This document shows positions 7,189-15,448 of a stretch of 47,388 nucleotides of DNA, one piece after another. Made by a program: the position numbers and the translations under genes. This DNA is from Pseudonocardiaceae bacterium (GTDB lineage Bacteria; Actinomycetota; Actinomycetes; Mycobacteriales; Pseudonocardiaceae). The stretch's first letter is position 1. Each line of letters starts with the position of its first letter. The notes below the pieces were generated by a model. It was not told the DNA's origin and ran no database searches. It worked only from the letters and a program-made list of their open reading frames with translations. Where the stretch lies: contig WHTH01000032.1 in NCBI GenBank assembly GCA_009377865.1, forward strand, positions 1 to 47,388, in the 5' to 3' direction.

Positions 7189-8247
7189 CTACCCGCCCGA
7201 CACCCGCAGCATCCCGCTGCCTGTGGTGACGGTCCCGATGACGGCGGCGTCGTGTCCGGTGCCGCGCAGCTCGGTGACGGCATCGACGGCGGCAGCGGGC
7301 TCGGCCCCGAACAGCAGCCCCCCTGATGTCTGCGCGTCGGCGAGCAGCATGACGAGGACCTCGTCGGTGCCGTCCGCGTCGAGGTGGTCGCGCGCCCAGT
7401 CGAGGTTGCGCCGCGAGCCGCCCGGCACGTACCCGGCCTCGGCGAGCTCGCGTGCACCGGGCAGCAGCGGCACATCATCGACGGCGATCTCGACGTCCAC
7501 CGCCGACTCCTGGGCCATCCGCCCGAGGTGGCCGAGCAGGCCGAAGCCAGTGACGTCGGTGGCCCCCGTGGCGCCCGCTGCGACCGCGGTGGCCGACGCG
7601 GCGGCGTTGAGCCGCACCATCGACGCGACCGCGGCGTCGACGGTGCCCGCCTCGGCGACGCCGCGCTTGAGCGCGGTGGCGATCACCCCGGTCCCGAGCG
7701 GTTTGGTGAGCACCAGCGCCTGCCTCGGTCGCAGCCCCGCATTGGTGAGCATCCGGTCGGGCGCCACCTCCCCGACGATCACCAGGCCGAACTTCGGCTC
7801 CGGATCGTCGACGGTGTGCCCGCCCACGGTGAGCCAGCCGCCCTCCGCGCCGGCGTCCTGGGCGCCGAGGAGCACCTCGGCGAGCACGTCGGAGGACAGC
7901 TCCGCGGTGTTCCACCCGACGAGGTTGAGGGCGAGGAAGGGGCGCCCGCCCATGGCGTAGACATCGCTGGCGGCGTTGGCCGCGGCGATCCGGCCCCAGG
8001 TGCGGGGGTCGTCCACGATCGGCGTGATGAAGTCGGTGGTCAGCACCAGGGCACGCTCGTCGGACCAGCGCCACACCGCGGCGTCGTCACCGGTGTCGGC
8101 GCCCACCAGCAGGTCCGGGTGGGTGACAGGGGCCAGACGGCGCAGCACCTGCGCCAGCTCGCCGGGGGCGAGCTTGCACGCTCAACCGGCGCCGTGACTG
8201 AACTGGGTGAGACGACGGGTCGAGTGCTCGTCGGTTCGCTGACTCAT
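7189..8247 (-). CDS. selD: Selenophosphate synthetase with in-frame UGA (probable selenocysteine)
   Basis: Makes selenophosphate from selenide and ATP. A standard gene caller would start at 8148, but the same frame continues upstream through one TGA (8184-8182) to ATG at 8247. The recovered N-terminus reads RLTQFSHGAG-U-ACK, matching the SelD catalytic loop HGAGCGCK, so the TGA occupies the catalytic Cys/Sec position (codon 22) with the catalytic Lys three residues later. Length becomes 352 aa, usual for SelD. Other motifs are GADTGDDAAVW, SDVYAMGG, TKPLGTGV, GLLGHLGRMA and ADAQTSGGLL. A hairpin lies just after the TGA. The gene diverges from senA with 40 bases between starts, so it is the likely senC (selenium supply for selenoneine). 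Reading the UGA requires SelA, SelB and tRNA-Sec, which are not in the window. Confidence 0.93.
8156..8184 (-). promoter_or_regulatory. Candidate bacterial SECIS element
   Basis: Immediately after the in-frame TGA (8184-8182) the message can form AGCTCGCC / GGCGAGCT, a perfect 8-bp stem at 8174-8167 and 8163-8156 around a CCC loop. The stem may be extended by weaker pairs outside. The apical loop is about 15 bases past the UGA, close to the spacing of bacterial SECIS elements that recruit SelB. High GC makes chance hairpins common, so this is suggestive only. Confidence 0.45.
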
Positions 8248-8287
8248 CGGGGTTAGCCTACCGGCGCCCCCAGCCGAGGAGTTGCCA
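8248..8287. promoter_or_regulatory. Compact divergent promoter region of selD and senA
   Basis: Only 40 bases separate the selD ATG from the senA GTG. Reading toward selD, TAGGCTA lies 6-7 bases before the ATG, placing it as a -10 box for leaderless transcription. The complementary strand reads TAGCCTA for senA, followed by GAGGAG at 8276-8281, six bases before the GTG at 8288. The two -10 boxes would overlap, so the two directions should be coregulated or mutually exclusive. Confidence 0.4.
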
Positions 8288-9613
8288 GTGGTACCGGACC
8301 TGCACGCCCAGCAGCCCTTGAGCCCCGAGCAGCTCGCCGAGTGGGTGACCGACGCCCGGCAGCGCACCATGGACCTGGTCGCCGACCTCGACGACTCCCA
8401 GCTCGTCGGCCCGCTGCTACCGACGGTCAACCCGCTGCTCTGGGAGATCGGGCACCTGTCCTGGTTCGCCGAGAAGTTCGTGCTGCGCGACGCGCTGCGC
8501 GAGCCGCCGATCATCCCGCACGCCGACGCCATCTGGGACTCCGGCGCCATCCCGCACGACACCCGCTGGCACCTGAATCTGCCGTCCCGGGAGGAGACGC
8601 TGGCCTACCTGGCGCAGGTGCGCGACCGCACCGTCGAACGGCTGCTCGACCCGCGCTGCACCGACGTGGTGCGCCACTTCGCGCTCTACGCCGTGTTCCA
8701 TGAGGACACCCACACCGAGGCGATCACCTACACCCGGCAGGCGCTGGCCTACCCCGCCCCGGCGCTGCCCGGCCTGTCCGGCACGTCCGCCGCGGACGCC
8801 GACGCCGGGCCGCTGCACGGCGACGTGGCGGTGCCGGGCGGGCAGGTCCTGCTCGGCGCGCTGCGCTGCGACCCGTTCGCCTACGACAACGAGACGTGGG
8901 CGCACCCCGTCGAGGTCGCGCCGTTCGAGATCGCTCGGGCCCCCGTCACCCAGGCCGAGTTCGCCGGGTTCGTCGCCGACGGCGGTTACAACCGCCCGGA
9001 GTTGTGGGGTGACGGCGAGCACTGGCTGCGCGCCACCAGTGCGCAGCATCCGCTGTACTGGCGCCGCGACGGGCAGCGCTGGCAGCGTCGCGATTTCGAC
9101 AGCTGGGTCGATCTCGAGCCGCACCGGCCGGTCAGCCATGTGTGCTGGTGGGAGGCGGCGGCGTATTGCCGGTGGGCGGGCCGGCGGCTGCCCACCGAGG
9201 CCGAGTGGGAGGTCGCCGCGGGTGCCGAGCCGGGCACCGACGGCGCGCTGCGCGACGCCCGCCGACCGCACCCGTGGGGCGAGCAGCCGACTGCACCGGA
9301 GCACGCCAACCTGGACTGGCGGGCGCTGGGCACCGTGGACGTCGCGGCCCATCCGGCCGGGGACAGCGCCTTCGGGGTGCGTGGCCTGTTCGGCAACGTG
9401 TGGGAGTGGACGTCGTCGACGTTTCGGCCGTACCCGAACTTCGAGCAGGACGCCTACCGCGACAACTCCTGGCCGGCCTTCGCCGAGGGTCGCAAGGTGC
9501 TGCGCGGCGGCGCGTGGCCCACCCGTGCCCGCTACATTCGCATCGGCTACCGGAACTACTTCACCCCGGAGCGCCGGGACGTGATCGCCGGTTTCCGCAC
9601 CTGCGCGCCGTGA
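8288..9613 (+). CDS. senA: Selenoneine synthase-like EgtB homologue (SenA)
   Basis: 441-aa non-heme iron enzyme of the EgtB fold. An N-terminal DinB-like helical domain (about 10-150) carries the three iron-binding His: H56 in EIGHLSW, and H138 and H142 in FHEDTHTEA. A C-terminal formylglycine-enzyme/sulfatase-modifying domain (about 190-440) carries WWEAAAYCRWAGRRLPTEAE, GNVWEWTSS and RGGAWPT. EgtB joins a thiol to trimethylhistidine; the SenA branch uses a selenosugar to make the carbon-selenium bond of selenoneine. Assignment to SenA rather than EgtB rests on the coupled senB and divergent selD. GTG at 8288 is chosen for ideal spacing from GAGGAG; TTG at 8282 would abut it. Stop and senB start overlap (GTGA). 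Confidence 0.88.
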   Translation: MVPDLHAQQPLSPEQLAEWVTDARQRTMDLVADLDDSQLVGPLLPTVNPLLWEIGHLSWFAEKFVLRDALREPPIIPHADAIWDSGAIPHDTRWHLNLPSREETLAYLAQVRDRTVERLLDPRCTDVVRHFALYAVFHEDTHTEAITYTRQALAYPAPALPGLSGTSAADADAGPLHGDVAVPGGQVLLGALRCDPFAYDNETWAHPVEVAPFEIARAPVTQAEFAGFVADGGYNRPELWGDGEHWLRATSAQHPLYWRRDGQRWQRRDFDSWVDLEPHRPVSHVCWWEAAAYCRWAGRRLPTEAEWEVAAGAEPGTDGALRDARRPHPWGEQPTAPEHANLDWRALGTVDVAAHPAGDSAFGVRGLFGNVWEWTSSTFRPYPNFEQDAYRDNSWPAFAEGRKVLRGGAWPTRARYIRIGYRNYFTPERRDVIAGFRTCAP

Positions 9614-10575
9614 GAATCGAGATCGTCACCCCCGCGCCGGTCGGCTCGCACCACGGCAACCGCGTCACCGCGGACCGATGGGCCGGGATGCTCACCGAGC
9701 TGGGTCACGAGCCGACCATCACCACGACGTGGTCCGGGGAGCCGGTGGATGCGCTGATCGCGCTGCACGCGCACCGCAGCTCCGGGCCGGCGCGGGAGTT
9801 CGCGGCCGCGCACCCGGATCGTCCGCTGATCATCGCGCTGACCGGGACCGACCTGTACCGCGACCTGGCCGGCTCGGTGCAGGCGCAGCAGGCGATCGAG
9901 GCAGCCGACGCGCTCGTCGTGCTGCAGGCCCGCGCCGTCGACGCGGTGCCGGCGCGGCTGCGCGACCGGGTGCACGTCATCCACCAGTCCGTCGCTGCGC
10001 CGGGCACCCCGAACACCGCCACCGCCGGCGACACCTTCGAGGTGGTCGTGCTGGCCCACCTGCGGGCGGTCAAGGACCCGTTCCTCGCCGCCGTGGCGAC
10101 CCGGCTGCTGCCGGCGGACTCTGCGGTGCGGGTCACCCACTGCGGCGCGCCGATCGACCCGGGCACCGCCGAACGGGCTCGCGCCGAGTCCGCAGCCAAT
10201 TCGCGGTACCGCTGGCTGGGCGACGTGCCACGGCGCGACGCCCTGCGTCACCTGGCTGCGAGCAGCCTGCTGGTGCTCACCTCCCGGCTGGAGGGCGGGG
10301 CGAACGCGGTCTCCGAGGCGCTGGCCGCCGGTGTCCCGGTGCTGTCCACCCGCGTCGAGGGGTCGGTGGGCCTGCTCGGCGACGACTATCCCGGATACGT
10401 CGCCGTGGGCGACGCCGCCGGACTCGCGCAGGCACTGCAGTGGGCCGAGCGCGACCCGACCTTCCTGGCTGCGCTCACCGCGGGGGTGGCTGCCCGGCGC
10501 GAGCTCGTGGACCCGGAGCGGGAGCGCCAGGCCTGGGCCGACCTGATCGCGCGAGTCGTCGCGCGCGAGTTGTGA
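9610..10575 (+). CDS. senB: Selenosugar synthase-like glycosyltransferase (SenB)
   Basis: 321-aa GT-B glycosyltransferase-like protein of the TIGR04348 type. The N-terminus IEIVTPAPVGSHHGNRVTA, the central IALTGTDLYRDL and the nucleotide-sugar site RLEGGANAVSEALAAGVPVL are the hallmark of SenB. SenB uses selenophosphate and a UDP-sugar to form a 1-seleno-sugar. The start GTG overlaps the senA stop by 4 bases, so the two should be translated in a fixed ratio. The predicted route is selenide to selenophosphate (SelD), selenosugar (SenB), then selenoneine (SenA). No trimethylhistidine methyltransferase (EgtD) is nearby, so hercynine must come from elsewhere. The last codons run into a CGCGCG-rich repeat tract. 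Confidence 0.9.
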   Translation: MRIEIVTPAPVGSHHGNRVTADRWAGMLTELGHEPTITTTWSGEPVDALIALHAHRSSGPAREFAAAHPDRPLIIALTGTDLYRDLAGSVQAQQAIEAADALVVLQARAVDAVPARLRDRVHVIHQSVAAPGTPNTATAGDTFEVVVLAHLRAVKDPFLAAVATRLLPADSAVRVTHCGAPIDPGTAERARAESAANSRYRWLGDVPRRDALRHLAASSLLVLTSRLEGGANAVSEALAAGVPVLSTRVEGSVGLLGDDYPGYVAVGDAAGLAQALQWAERDPTFLAALTAGVAARRELVDPERERQAWADLIARVVAREL

Positions 10576-10640
10576 GCGTCGCGCGCGACACTATGCGCGC
10601 GGCAGCGACAAACTGCGCGCGAGAGCAAGCACTCGCGAAG
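10545..10640. repeat. CGCGCG-rich spaced repeat tract, copy A
   Basis: At least four CGCGCG/GCGCGC cores recur at roughly 13-20 base spacing, separated by short A/T-containing linkers such as GAGTTGTGAG and ACACTAT. The tract covers the senB stop and runs into the broken aldo/keto reductase. A similar tract occurs at 23944-24012. It may mark a repeat family or a recombination breakpoint. Confidence 0.55.
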
Positions 10641-11343
10641 GCCGAGGACTGGCCACGCCAGTCACCCTCGGGAAACGTGGTGTCGGACGACATGGTGCCG
10701 GTCAGCAGCCCGCTCGCGAGCGGGCTATAGGCCAGCACGCCGATGTCGTTGTCGCGGGCGTAGGGCAGGGCTTCCCGCTCGATGCCCGGCGGAACAGGTG
10801 ATACGGCGGCTGCAGCGTCTCGACCGGCCGGATGCGGTCGAAGGCGGCCATCTGGGCGGCGTCGTAGTTGGACACGCCAGCGTGGCGGATCTTGCCCTCG
10901 TCGACCAGCCCCTGCAGGGCTGCGGCGGTGTCGTCGGCCAGGGTCTGCTCGTCCGGCCAGTGCACCTGGTAGAGATCGATGTGGTCGAGCTTGAGCGCTC
11001 GAAGGCTGTCCTCGACGCCCTGACGCAGCGACTCGCGGCTCGCGTCACGCGGTCGCTGCCCACCGGGGTCGATCCCGCCCTTGGTCGCGATCACCAGGCT
11101 CTCCCGGTCGCGGTTGAGCTGATCGCGCAACGCTGTGCCCAGCACCTCCTCGGCCTGTCCGGAGCCGTAGGCGTGCGCGGTGTCGAAGAAGTTGACACCG
11201 AGCTCGTGTGCGTGGCGGATCGCGTCGGTGGCCGCGCGCTCGTCGAAAGGCCCCCAGTCCCCACCGAGCTGCCACGTACCGAACGCGATCCTGGATACCT
11301 CCAGGCCTGTCCTTCCCAAGACCGTATAGCGCATACCCTCCAT
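10641..11343 (-). pseudogene. Aldo/keto reductase, frameshifted and truncated
   Basis: The N-terminal two thirds is a good aldo/keto reductase: GRTGLEVSRIAFGTWQLGG, catalytic Asp and Tyr in NFFDTAHAYGSGQAEEVLG, Lys in VIATKGGIDP, and DLYQVHWPD. Near 10787 one base is missing in a G-run, and the protein continues in another frame as GIEREALPYARDND and YSPLASGLLTG. Homology stops near 10641, about 60 residues short of the usual end, where the CGCGCG repeat tract begins. Cause and order of the two lesions are unknown. The start may be ATG at 11334. Confidence 0.82.
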
Positions 11344-11587
11344 GGCACCTCATGTGGTGGCGTCTCGCTACATGATCTTGTGATCGACACATGTGAGGTC
11401 CCGAGCGGTGGAAGGGTGCTGCTCGCTGCACGCTTTGCTTTGAGTCACACTGCGACTCAGCGGGGTCAGCGCGCGGGTGCGCGCGTCCCGATCTTGGCAA
11501 TGCCACCCCTGAGGCGCTTGTGGCTCCGCCACCGGCCGGTGCACCATCACGGTTACCGAGTGTTTCGGCGGGATCAGCGGGGTAACG

Positions 11588-11700
11588 ATGCGTCATCTGG
11601 TCGTGTGTTGCGACGGCACCTGGAACACACCGGAGGAGGAAGCCGCCACCAACGTGGCCCGGCTGTACAACGCCCTCGCCGATACCGCCGAGGACGGGAC
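11588..11700 (+). pseudogene. DUF2235 (Tle1-like hydrolase) N-terminal remnant
   Basis: Starts MRHLVVCCDGTWNTPEEE, the exact N-terminal signature of DUF2235 alpha/beta-hydrolase-like proteins (CDGTWN). It continues for only about 38 codons (NVARLYNALAD) before the sequence switches to an acetolactate synthase fragment in another frame. A full member is several hundred residues long. The remaining piece lacks the catalytic Ser motif, so it cannot be active. Confidence 0.75.
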
Positions 11701-12105
11701 GGCAAGGGCGTGCTGCCCGACGACCATCCGAATGCGGTCGGCGCGATCGGCTTCATGCGTCACCACTACCCGAACTTCGGCTTCGACGCGGCCGACGTGA
11801 TCATCGCGGTCGGCTACGAACCGCAGGAGTTCGACCCGGCGCGGATCAACCCCGATGCGGACAAGAAGATCATCCACATTCACCGGTTCCCCTCCGAGGT
11901 GGACGTCCACTACTCGATCGACGTCGAGATCGAGGGCGACATCGCGGCCTCGCTCAACGCGCTGTGCGCCGCCGTCGGCGACCACCACCAGCTGCCGTCG
12001 CCACCGAGCCCGTCGTCCTCGCTGCTACGCGACGAGCTCGACCGTGGCCGCGGCGACGACCGGTTCCCGCTCGCGCCACAGCAGGTGGTGGCCGACACCC
12101 GCGTC
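11701..12105 (+). pseudogene. Acetolactate synthase-like (ThDP enzyme) internal fragment
   Basis: Reads GKGVLPDDHPNAVGAIGF, NFGFDAADVIIAVGYEPQEF and KKIIHIHRFPSEVDVHYSID, the central domain of acetolactate-synthase-like thiamine diphosphate enzymes, up to APQQVVADTR. Both the N-terminal ThDP-binding domain and the C-terminal pyrophosphate-binding domain are absent. It is joined on the left to a DUF2235 start and on the right to a DUF3800 gene on the other strand, so it is an orphan fragment produced by rearrangement. Confidence 0.8.
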
Positions 12106-12491
12106 TCGCTGGTTGAGTACTGGTGCGCGGGCTTCGATCAGCAACTCCTCGATCCCGAACCCGTGCAGCTCGGGTACTAGAGCTTTCAGGCACGATGCAC
12201 GAGCACGCTCCTGCCGTCGCTGCGGCACCGGTGAGCCGACAGCCACGATGTGGAAACCCTCCACTTGAGCTAACCGCTGGGCAGCATTCTTCTGCTCACC
12301 CCGATCCATCTCGTTCCAATGCACCTTGCTGAACGACGCGTCTCCCGCAGCTCACGCAGCATGTCCCGGGCCAACTCCTTCATGCCGGGCTCTACGACGA
12401 CCGCCGCGAACACGTAGAACCCCTCCGCTGGATGCTCACGGAACGACTCATCGCCGTAGGCGACGCGCCGCGACTCGGGACCACGTTCCAC
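12106..12491 (-). pseudogene. DUF3800-family protein, frameshifted and truncated
   Basis: The N-terminal part RVAYGDESFREHPAEGFYVF, with its acidic YGDES motif, is typical of DUF3800, a predicted RNase H-like fold common in mobile and defence islands. A frameshift near 12325 moves the protein into the frame reading HWNEMDRGEQKNAAQRLAQV and VAVGSPVPQRRQERARASCL. The C-terminus is lost where the acetolactate synthase fragment begins. The GTG at 12491 is the likely original start. Confidence 0.72.
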
Positions 12492-12555
12492 CGGCGGAGG
12501 CTACGGTCCCACCCCGTCAGTCCTGGCCGAGCCGCGCGTCGCCACCGCATGCTGG

Positions 12556-13125
12556 TCAGGCCACCAAGGCGTTGCCCTTGAAAACCTCGCGGCTGTGCCA
12601 TGACACGTGCGCTGCCGCCGGTACAAGCGTTCCAGGCCGTGGCCGCAGTCCGCATCCATGCAGGTCGTAGCCCGCACGACCAGCGTCGGTGCGGGCGGTG
12701 AATGCGCCCGCCACCCTCACCCGCAGCTCATCATCGAGGCCCCGCGCACCTCGATCGAACAGCTTGTGGTGCAACATGCACAACGCGAGTCCATTGTCGA
12801 GGGCGTCGGGCCCCGCGAACGCGAACCAGCGCACGTGTGCCGCCTCCACACCGGTCGGGACCCCGTTGAGACGACCGTCGTAACCGCAGAACGCGCACTG
12901 GTCATCCCAGGCCTGCAACACCTCCAGCCGCCAGCCCGGCCGCCGCCGGCGCTGGTGGATCGTGGACTCCGGGTCCGGCAACGCATCCGCTGTGCTCAGC
13001 ACGGCGCCCGGGTCGAGGCCAACAGCGGTGAGCACGTCAGGGGCCACAGTCTCCGGGAAGTGGCTGCTGACCAGTCCCCGCGCCGCTGGTGCAGACGCAG
13101 CGCCGCAAGGCGTGCTAAAGCGGTT
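12556..13125 (-). pseudogene. HNH restriction endonuclease, N-terminally truncated
   Basis: The C-terminal half is a clear HNH nuclease: zinc pair CAFCGYDGRL, then VEAAHVRWFAFAGPDALDNG and LALCMLHHKLFDRG (H-N-H). It is preceded by a linker like LVSSHFPETVAPDVLTAVGL. This layout matches the C-terminal part of phosphorothioate-DNA-recognising McrA-type enzymes, whose N-terminal half is a sulfur-binding domain. That N-terminal half is missing: upstream sequence reads as non-coding and then becomes the promoter of the divergent regulator. Possibly the short form is expressed alone, but loss of function is more likely. Confidence 0.7.
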
Positions 13126-13266
13126 CCCGATCGATCCGCCGAGATCTCGGACACCGCTCAACCCTGCCATGCGAGGCCGACGCGATTCGAGACCAGCTCG
13201 CCCCGGCTGCCTCGCCGAGCGTGCGAGGCGCGCGTATTGTTCGCTGGCACCTACGAGGGAGCCACC

Positions 13267-14541
13267 ATGATCGATCCCGAGGTGTTCGACCGTCCGGCGA
13301 TGTGCGATGCGCTGGCCAGCCGCGACATCGGTCGGGTTTACGCCCTGCTCGTCGACGCAGGCGTCACCCAGCGCGAGATCGCATTCACCACCGGCCAGTC
13401 GCAGTCCGAGGTGCACGAGATCCTGCACGGGCGCCCCGTCAAGCACTACGACGTCCTCGAACGGATCGCTACCGGCCTCGGCGTCGACCGGGGCGCGATG
13501 GGTCTCGCCTACGCTGACGATCAGCCACCGGCCACACCTCATGAGGAGGTGGACGACGACATGAGGCGACGTTCGTTCCTCGCCGCTGCTGCCCTCGCGG
13601 TGACAGGTCGGCCCGTGCTCGGGGAGCTGTTGGCGCTGCCCGCACCGGACGAGATACCGCTGCCGTCACGGTTGGGTACGGCTGACGTCACCGCGATGGA
13701 AGCGCTCACCAGTCAGCTTCGGTCGCTCGCCCGCCAACACGGTGGCCAGGCCGACGCCGCGAGCACGGTGGCCCACCGGTCGACACGATTGTTGGGTGCG
13801 CCGGCCACCGATCCGGTGAAGCGTTCGCTCGGTTCCGCGCTGGCAGAGCTGCACACCGAGGCAGGGTGGTGCTGTTTCGATTCCGGGCTGCACGACCGGG
13901 CTGGCCACCACTTCCGGCAGGCGATCGACCTGGCCAGGGAAGCAGGCGACGGCTACCAGGTGGCCAACACGCTGCGCCACGCTGGCATGGCGCTGGCCGA
14001 CCGTGATCCGAACGAGGCGTTGAAGCTGCACCAGATCGGCCAGATACGTCTGATGGACGCCGACTCCGACGACCGCACCCGCGCGCTGGATGCGTGGCTG
14101 AACGCGGAGTCCGCCGTCGCCTACGCGGCGATGGACCGGGCGGACGACGCGCGCTCCGCACTGGCGCGAGCACGGGACGGGTGGGAGCCGCCCGACACGT
14201 TCCAACGCGCAGACATGGACTACGCGATGGGTGCAGTGGCTGCGCGGCTCGGCAACCTCGACACCGCCGAGCAGTTCACCACGGTCGCGTTGCGGTCTTA
14301 CGGCGACTGCCGCCGGGACGCAGCGAAGGCGAACATCACGCACGCCACCGTGCACGTGCAGACCGGGGATCGCCGCGGACTCCCGCTGGCCAAGACCACC
14401 ATCGACCAGGTCGCAGAGCTGCGCTCAATACGGGCTCGTCAGCGGCTGACCCCACTGGCCGCTGCACTGGACTCCAGGCCCGGATCCGACGCGCGCGAAC
14501 TGGCGCAACACGCCCGACAGATCGCGACGAGCCGCGCGTAG
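13267..14541 (+). CDS. XRE-type helix-turn-helix regulator with TPR-like C-terminus
   Basis: 424-aa actinobacterial regulator. The HTH (about residues 15-70) reads LVDAGVTQREIAFTTGQSQ, SEVHEILHGRPVKHYDVLER and IATGLGVDRG. After a linker and a hydrophobic stretch near 100 (RRSFLAAAALAVTGRPVLG) come repeated helical pairs of TPR type, for example HHFRQAIDLAREAGDGYQVA and ALARARDGWEPPDTF. Such XRE-TPR proteins often control morphogenesis, antibiotic or conjugation genes. The ATG start follows GAGGGA by seven bases. A paralogue with the same architecture is at 31221-32354. Targets are unknown. Confidence 0.88.
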   Translation: MIDPEVFDRPAMCDALASRDIGRVYALLVDAGVTQREIAFTTGQSQSEVHEILHGRPVKHYDVLERIATGLGVDRGAMGLAYADDQPPATPHEEVDDDMRRRSFLAAAALAVTGRPVLGELLALPAPDEIPLPSRLGTADVTAMEALTSQLRSLARQHGGQADAASTVAHRSTRLLGAPATDPVKRSLGSALAELHTEAGWCCFDSGLHDRAGHHFRQAIDLAREAGDGYQVANTLRHAGMALADRDPNEALKLHQIGQIRLMDADSDDRTRALDAWLNAESAVAYAAMDRADDARSALARARDGWEPPDTFQRADMDYAMGAVAARLGNLDTAEQFTTVALRSYGDCRRDAAKANITHATVHVQTGDRRGLPLAKTTIDQVAELRSIRARQRLTPLAAALDSRPGSDARELAQHARQIATSRA

Positions 14542-14565
14542 TTCCTCGGTGCGCGGCTCGACGGG

Positions 14566-15390
14566 TCAGCGTGCGGCGGAGATCAGCTCGACCGGAGCCA
14601 CCATGTCACGCTCCAGATTGCCGACCAGATTCGCGATCTTCAGTCTCGCGTCCTGGCCCATGACGACGTGCAAACCCAGCGGCGGCGGTCCCCTCTCGGC
14701 GATCCTGGCAAGCATCTCGCGCAGGAAACCGAGCCCGAACTCGTGTCGATCACGCTCGGCCACAACAGCCAGCCCGGCCGCGGCCAACAACTCCCGGTAG
14801 CGCTGCGGCTGCGCCACAAGCTCGTCTCGGCAGTAGTAGCCCACGGCACCGGGTAGCTGATCTCGCCCGATCCGTCACCCATGACGTCGTAGAGGCCGAA
14901 GTTGCCGCCGTCCACCAGAACCCGGCGCACCTCGCCGAACGCAGCCGCCTTGTCCGCGATGTTCATCCCGACGTGCACCATGCAGACACGGTCGAACGCG
15001 CCGTCGGGAAGGGGCAGGTCCGTCGCAGTGCCCTGGCGAAACTCGACGCGCGCTGCGAGCCCGGCCCGGCGGGTCAGCGACGAGGCGACCGCAACGTACT
15101 CCTCGGTCAGGTCGATCCCGGTCACCTCGACGCCGTACGTAGCGGCCAGGTAGCGGGCGGTGCCCCCCAAGCCGCTTCCGACGTCGAGTACCCGCAATCC
15201 CGGCCGTAGGTCGAGCTGGTCAACCAGCTCGACCGGTCGCCGATCGGCCGCCGACGTGGAACTCGTCGACCGGCGCGAGCTGGTCAGGTTCGAGATGCTC
15301 CGGGTCGGCGCCCATCACGGCCAGCGCTTCGAGTATGCGTTGTTCCAACGACCCGTGGGAGTAGTGCTCGACAACTGCGTCCCCGCTCAC
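14566..15390 (-). pseudogene. SAM-dependent methyltransferase with two frameshifts
   Basis: Three frames combine into one class I methyltransferase. From GTG at 15390: AVVEHYSHGSLEQRILEALA to DEFHVGGRSAT. After an extra base near 15235: ELVDQLDLRPGLRVLDVGSG, GGTARYLAATYGVEVTGIDL and RVCMVHVGMNIADKAAAFGE. After a missing base near 14835: VAQPQRYRELLAAAGLAVV to LVGNLERDMVAPVELI. The HxGGRxAT entry and the C-terminal NLERD/ISA-like tail resemble glycine/sarcosine-type and other small-molecule methyltransferases. Both lesions are single-base, so sequence error is possible. It is the last gene of the six-gene minus-strand group. Confidence 0.78.
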
Positions 15391-15448
15391 CAGAACCCAC
15401 CACCTCGACTCGACCGACGCGACATGCGCCCGTCCGGCGCTGCCTGCG

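Noticed and set aside
7384-8256. 290-codon plus-strand frame over selD
   Set aside because: Antisense to SelD, with no recognisable family.
8182-8562. 126-codon minus-strand frame ending at the selD TGA
   Set aside because: Only its last 21 codons are real, as the start of SelD; the rest is antisense to senA. It is kept as part of selD.
8288-9613. Calling this gene egtB (ergothioneine biosynthesis)
   Set aside because: Possible by fold, but no egtA, egtC, egtD or egtE is nearby, while senB and selD are immediate neighbours, which favours SenA.
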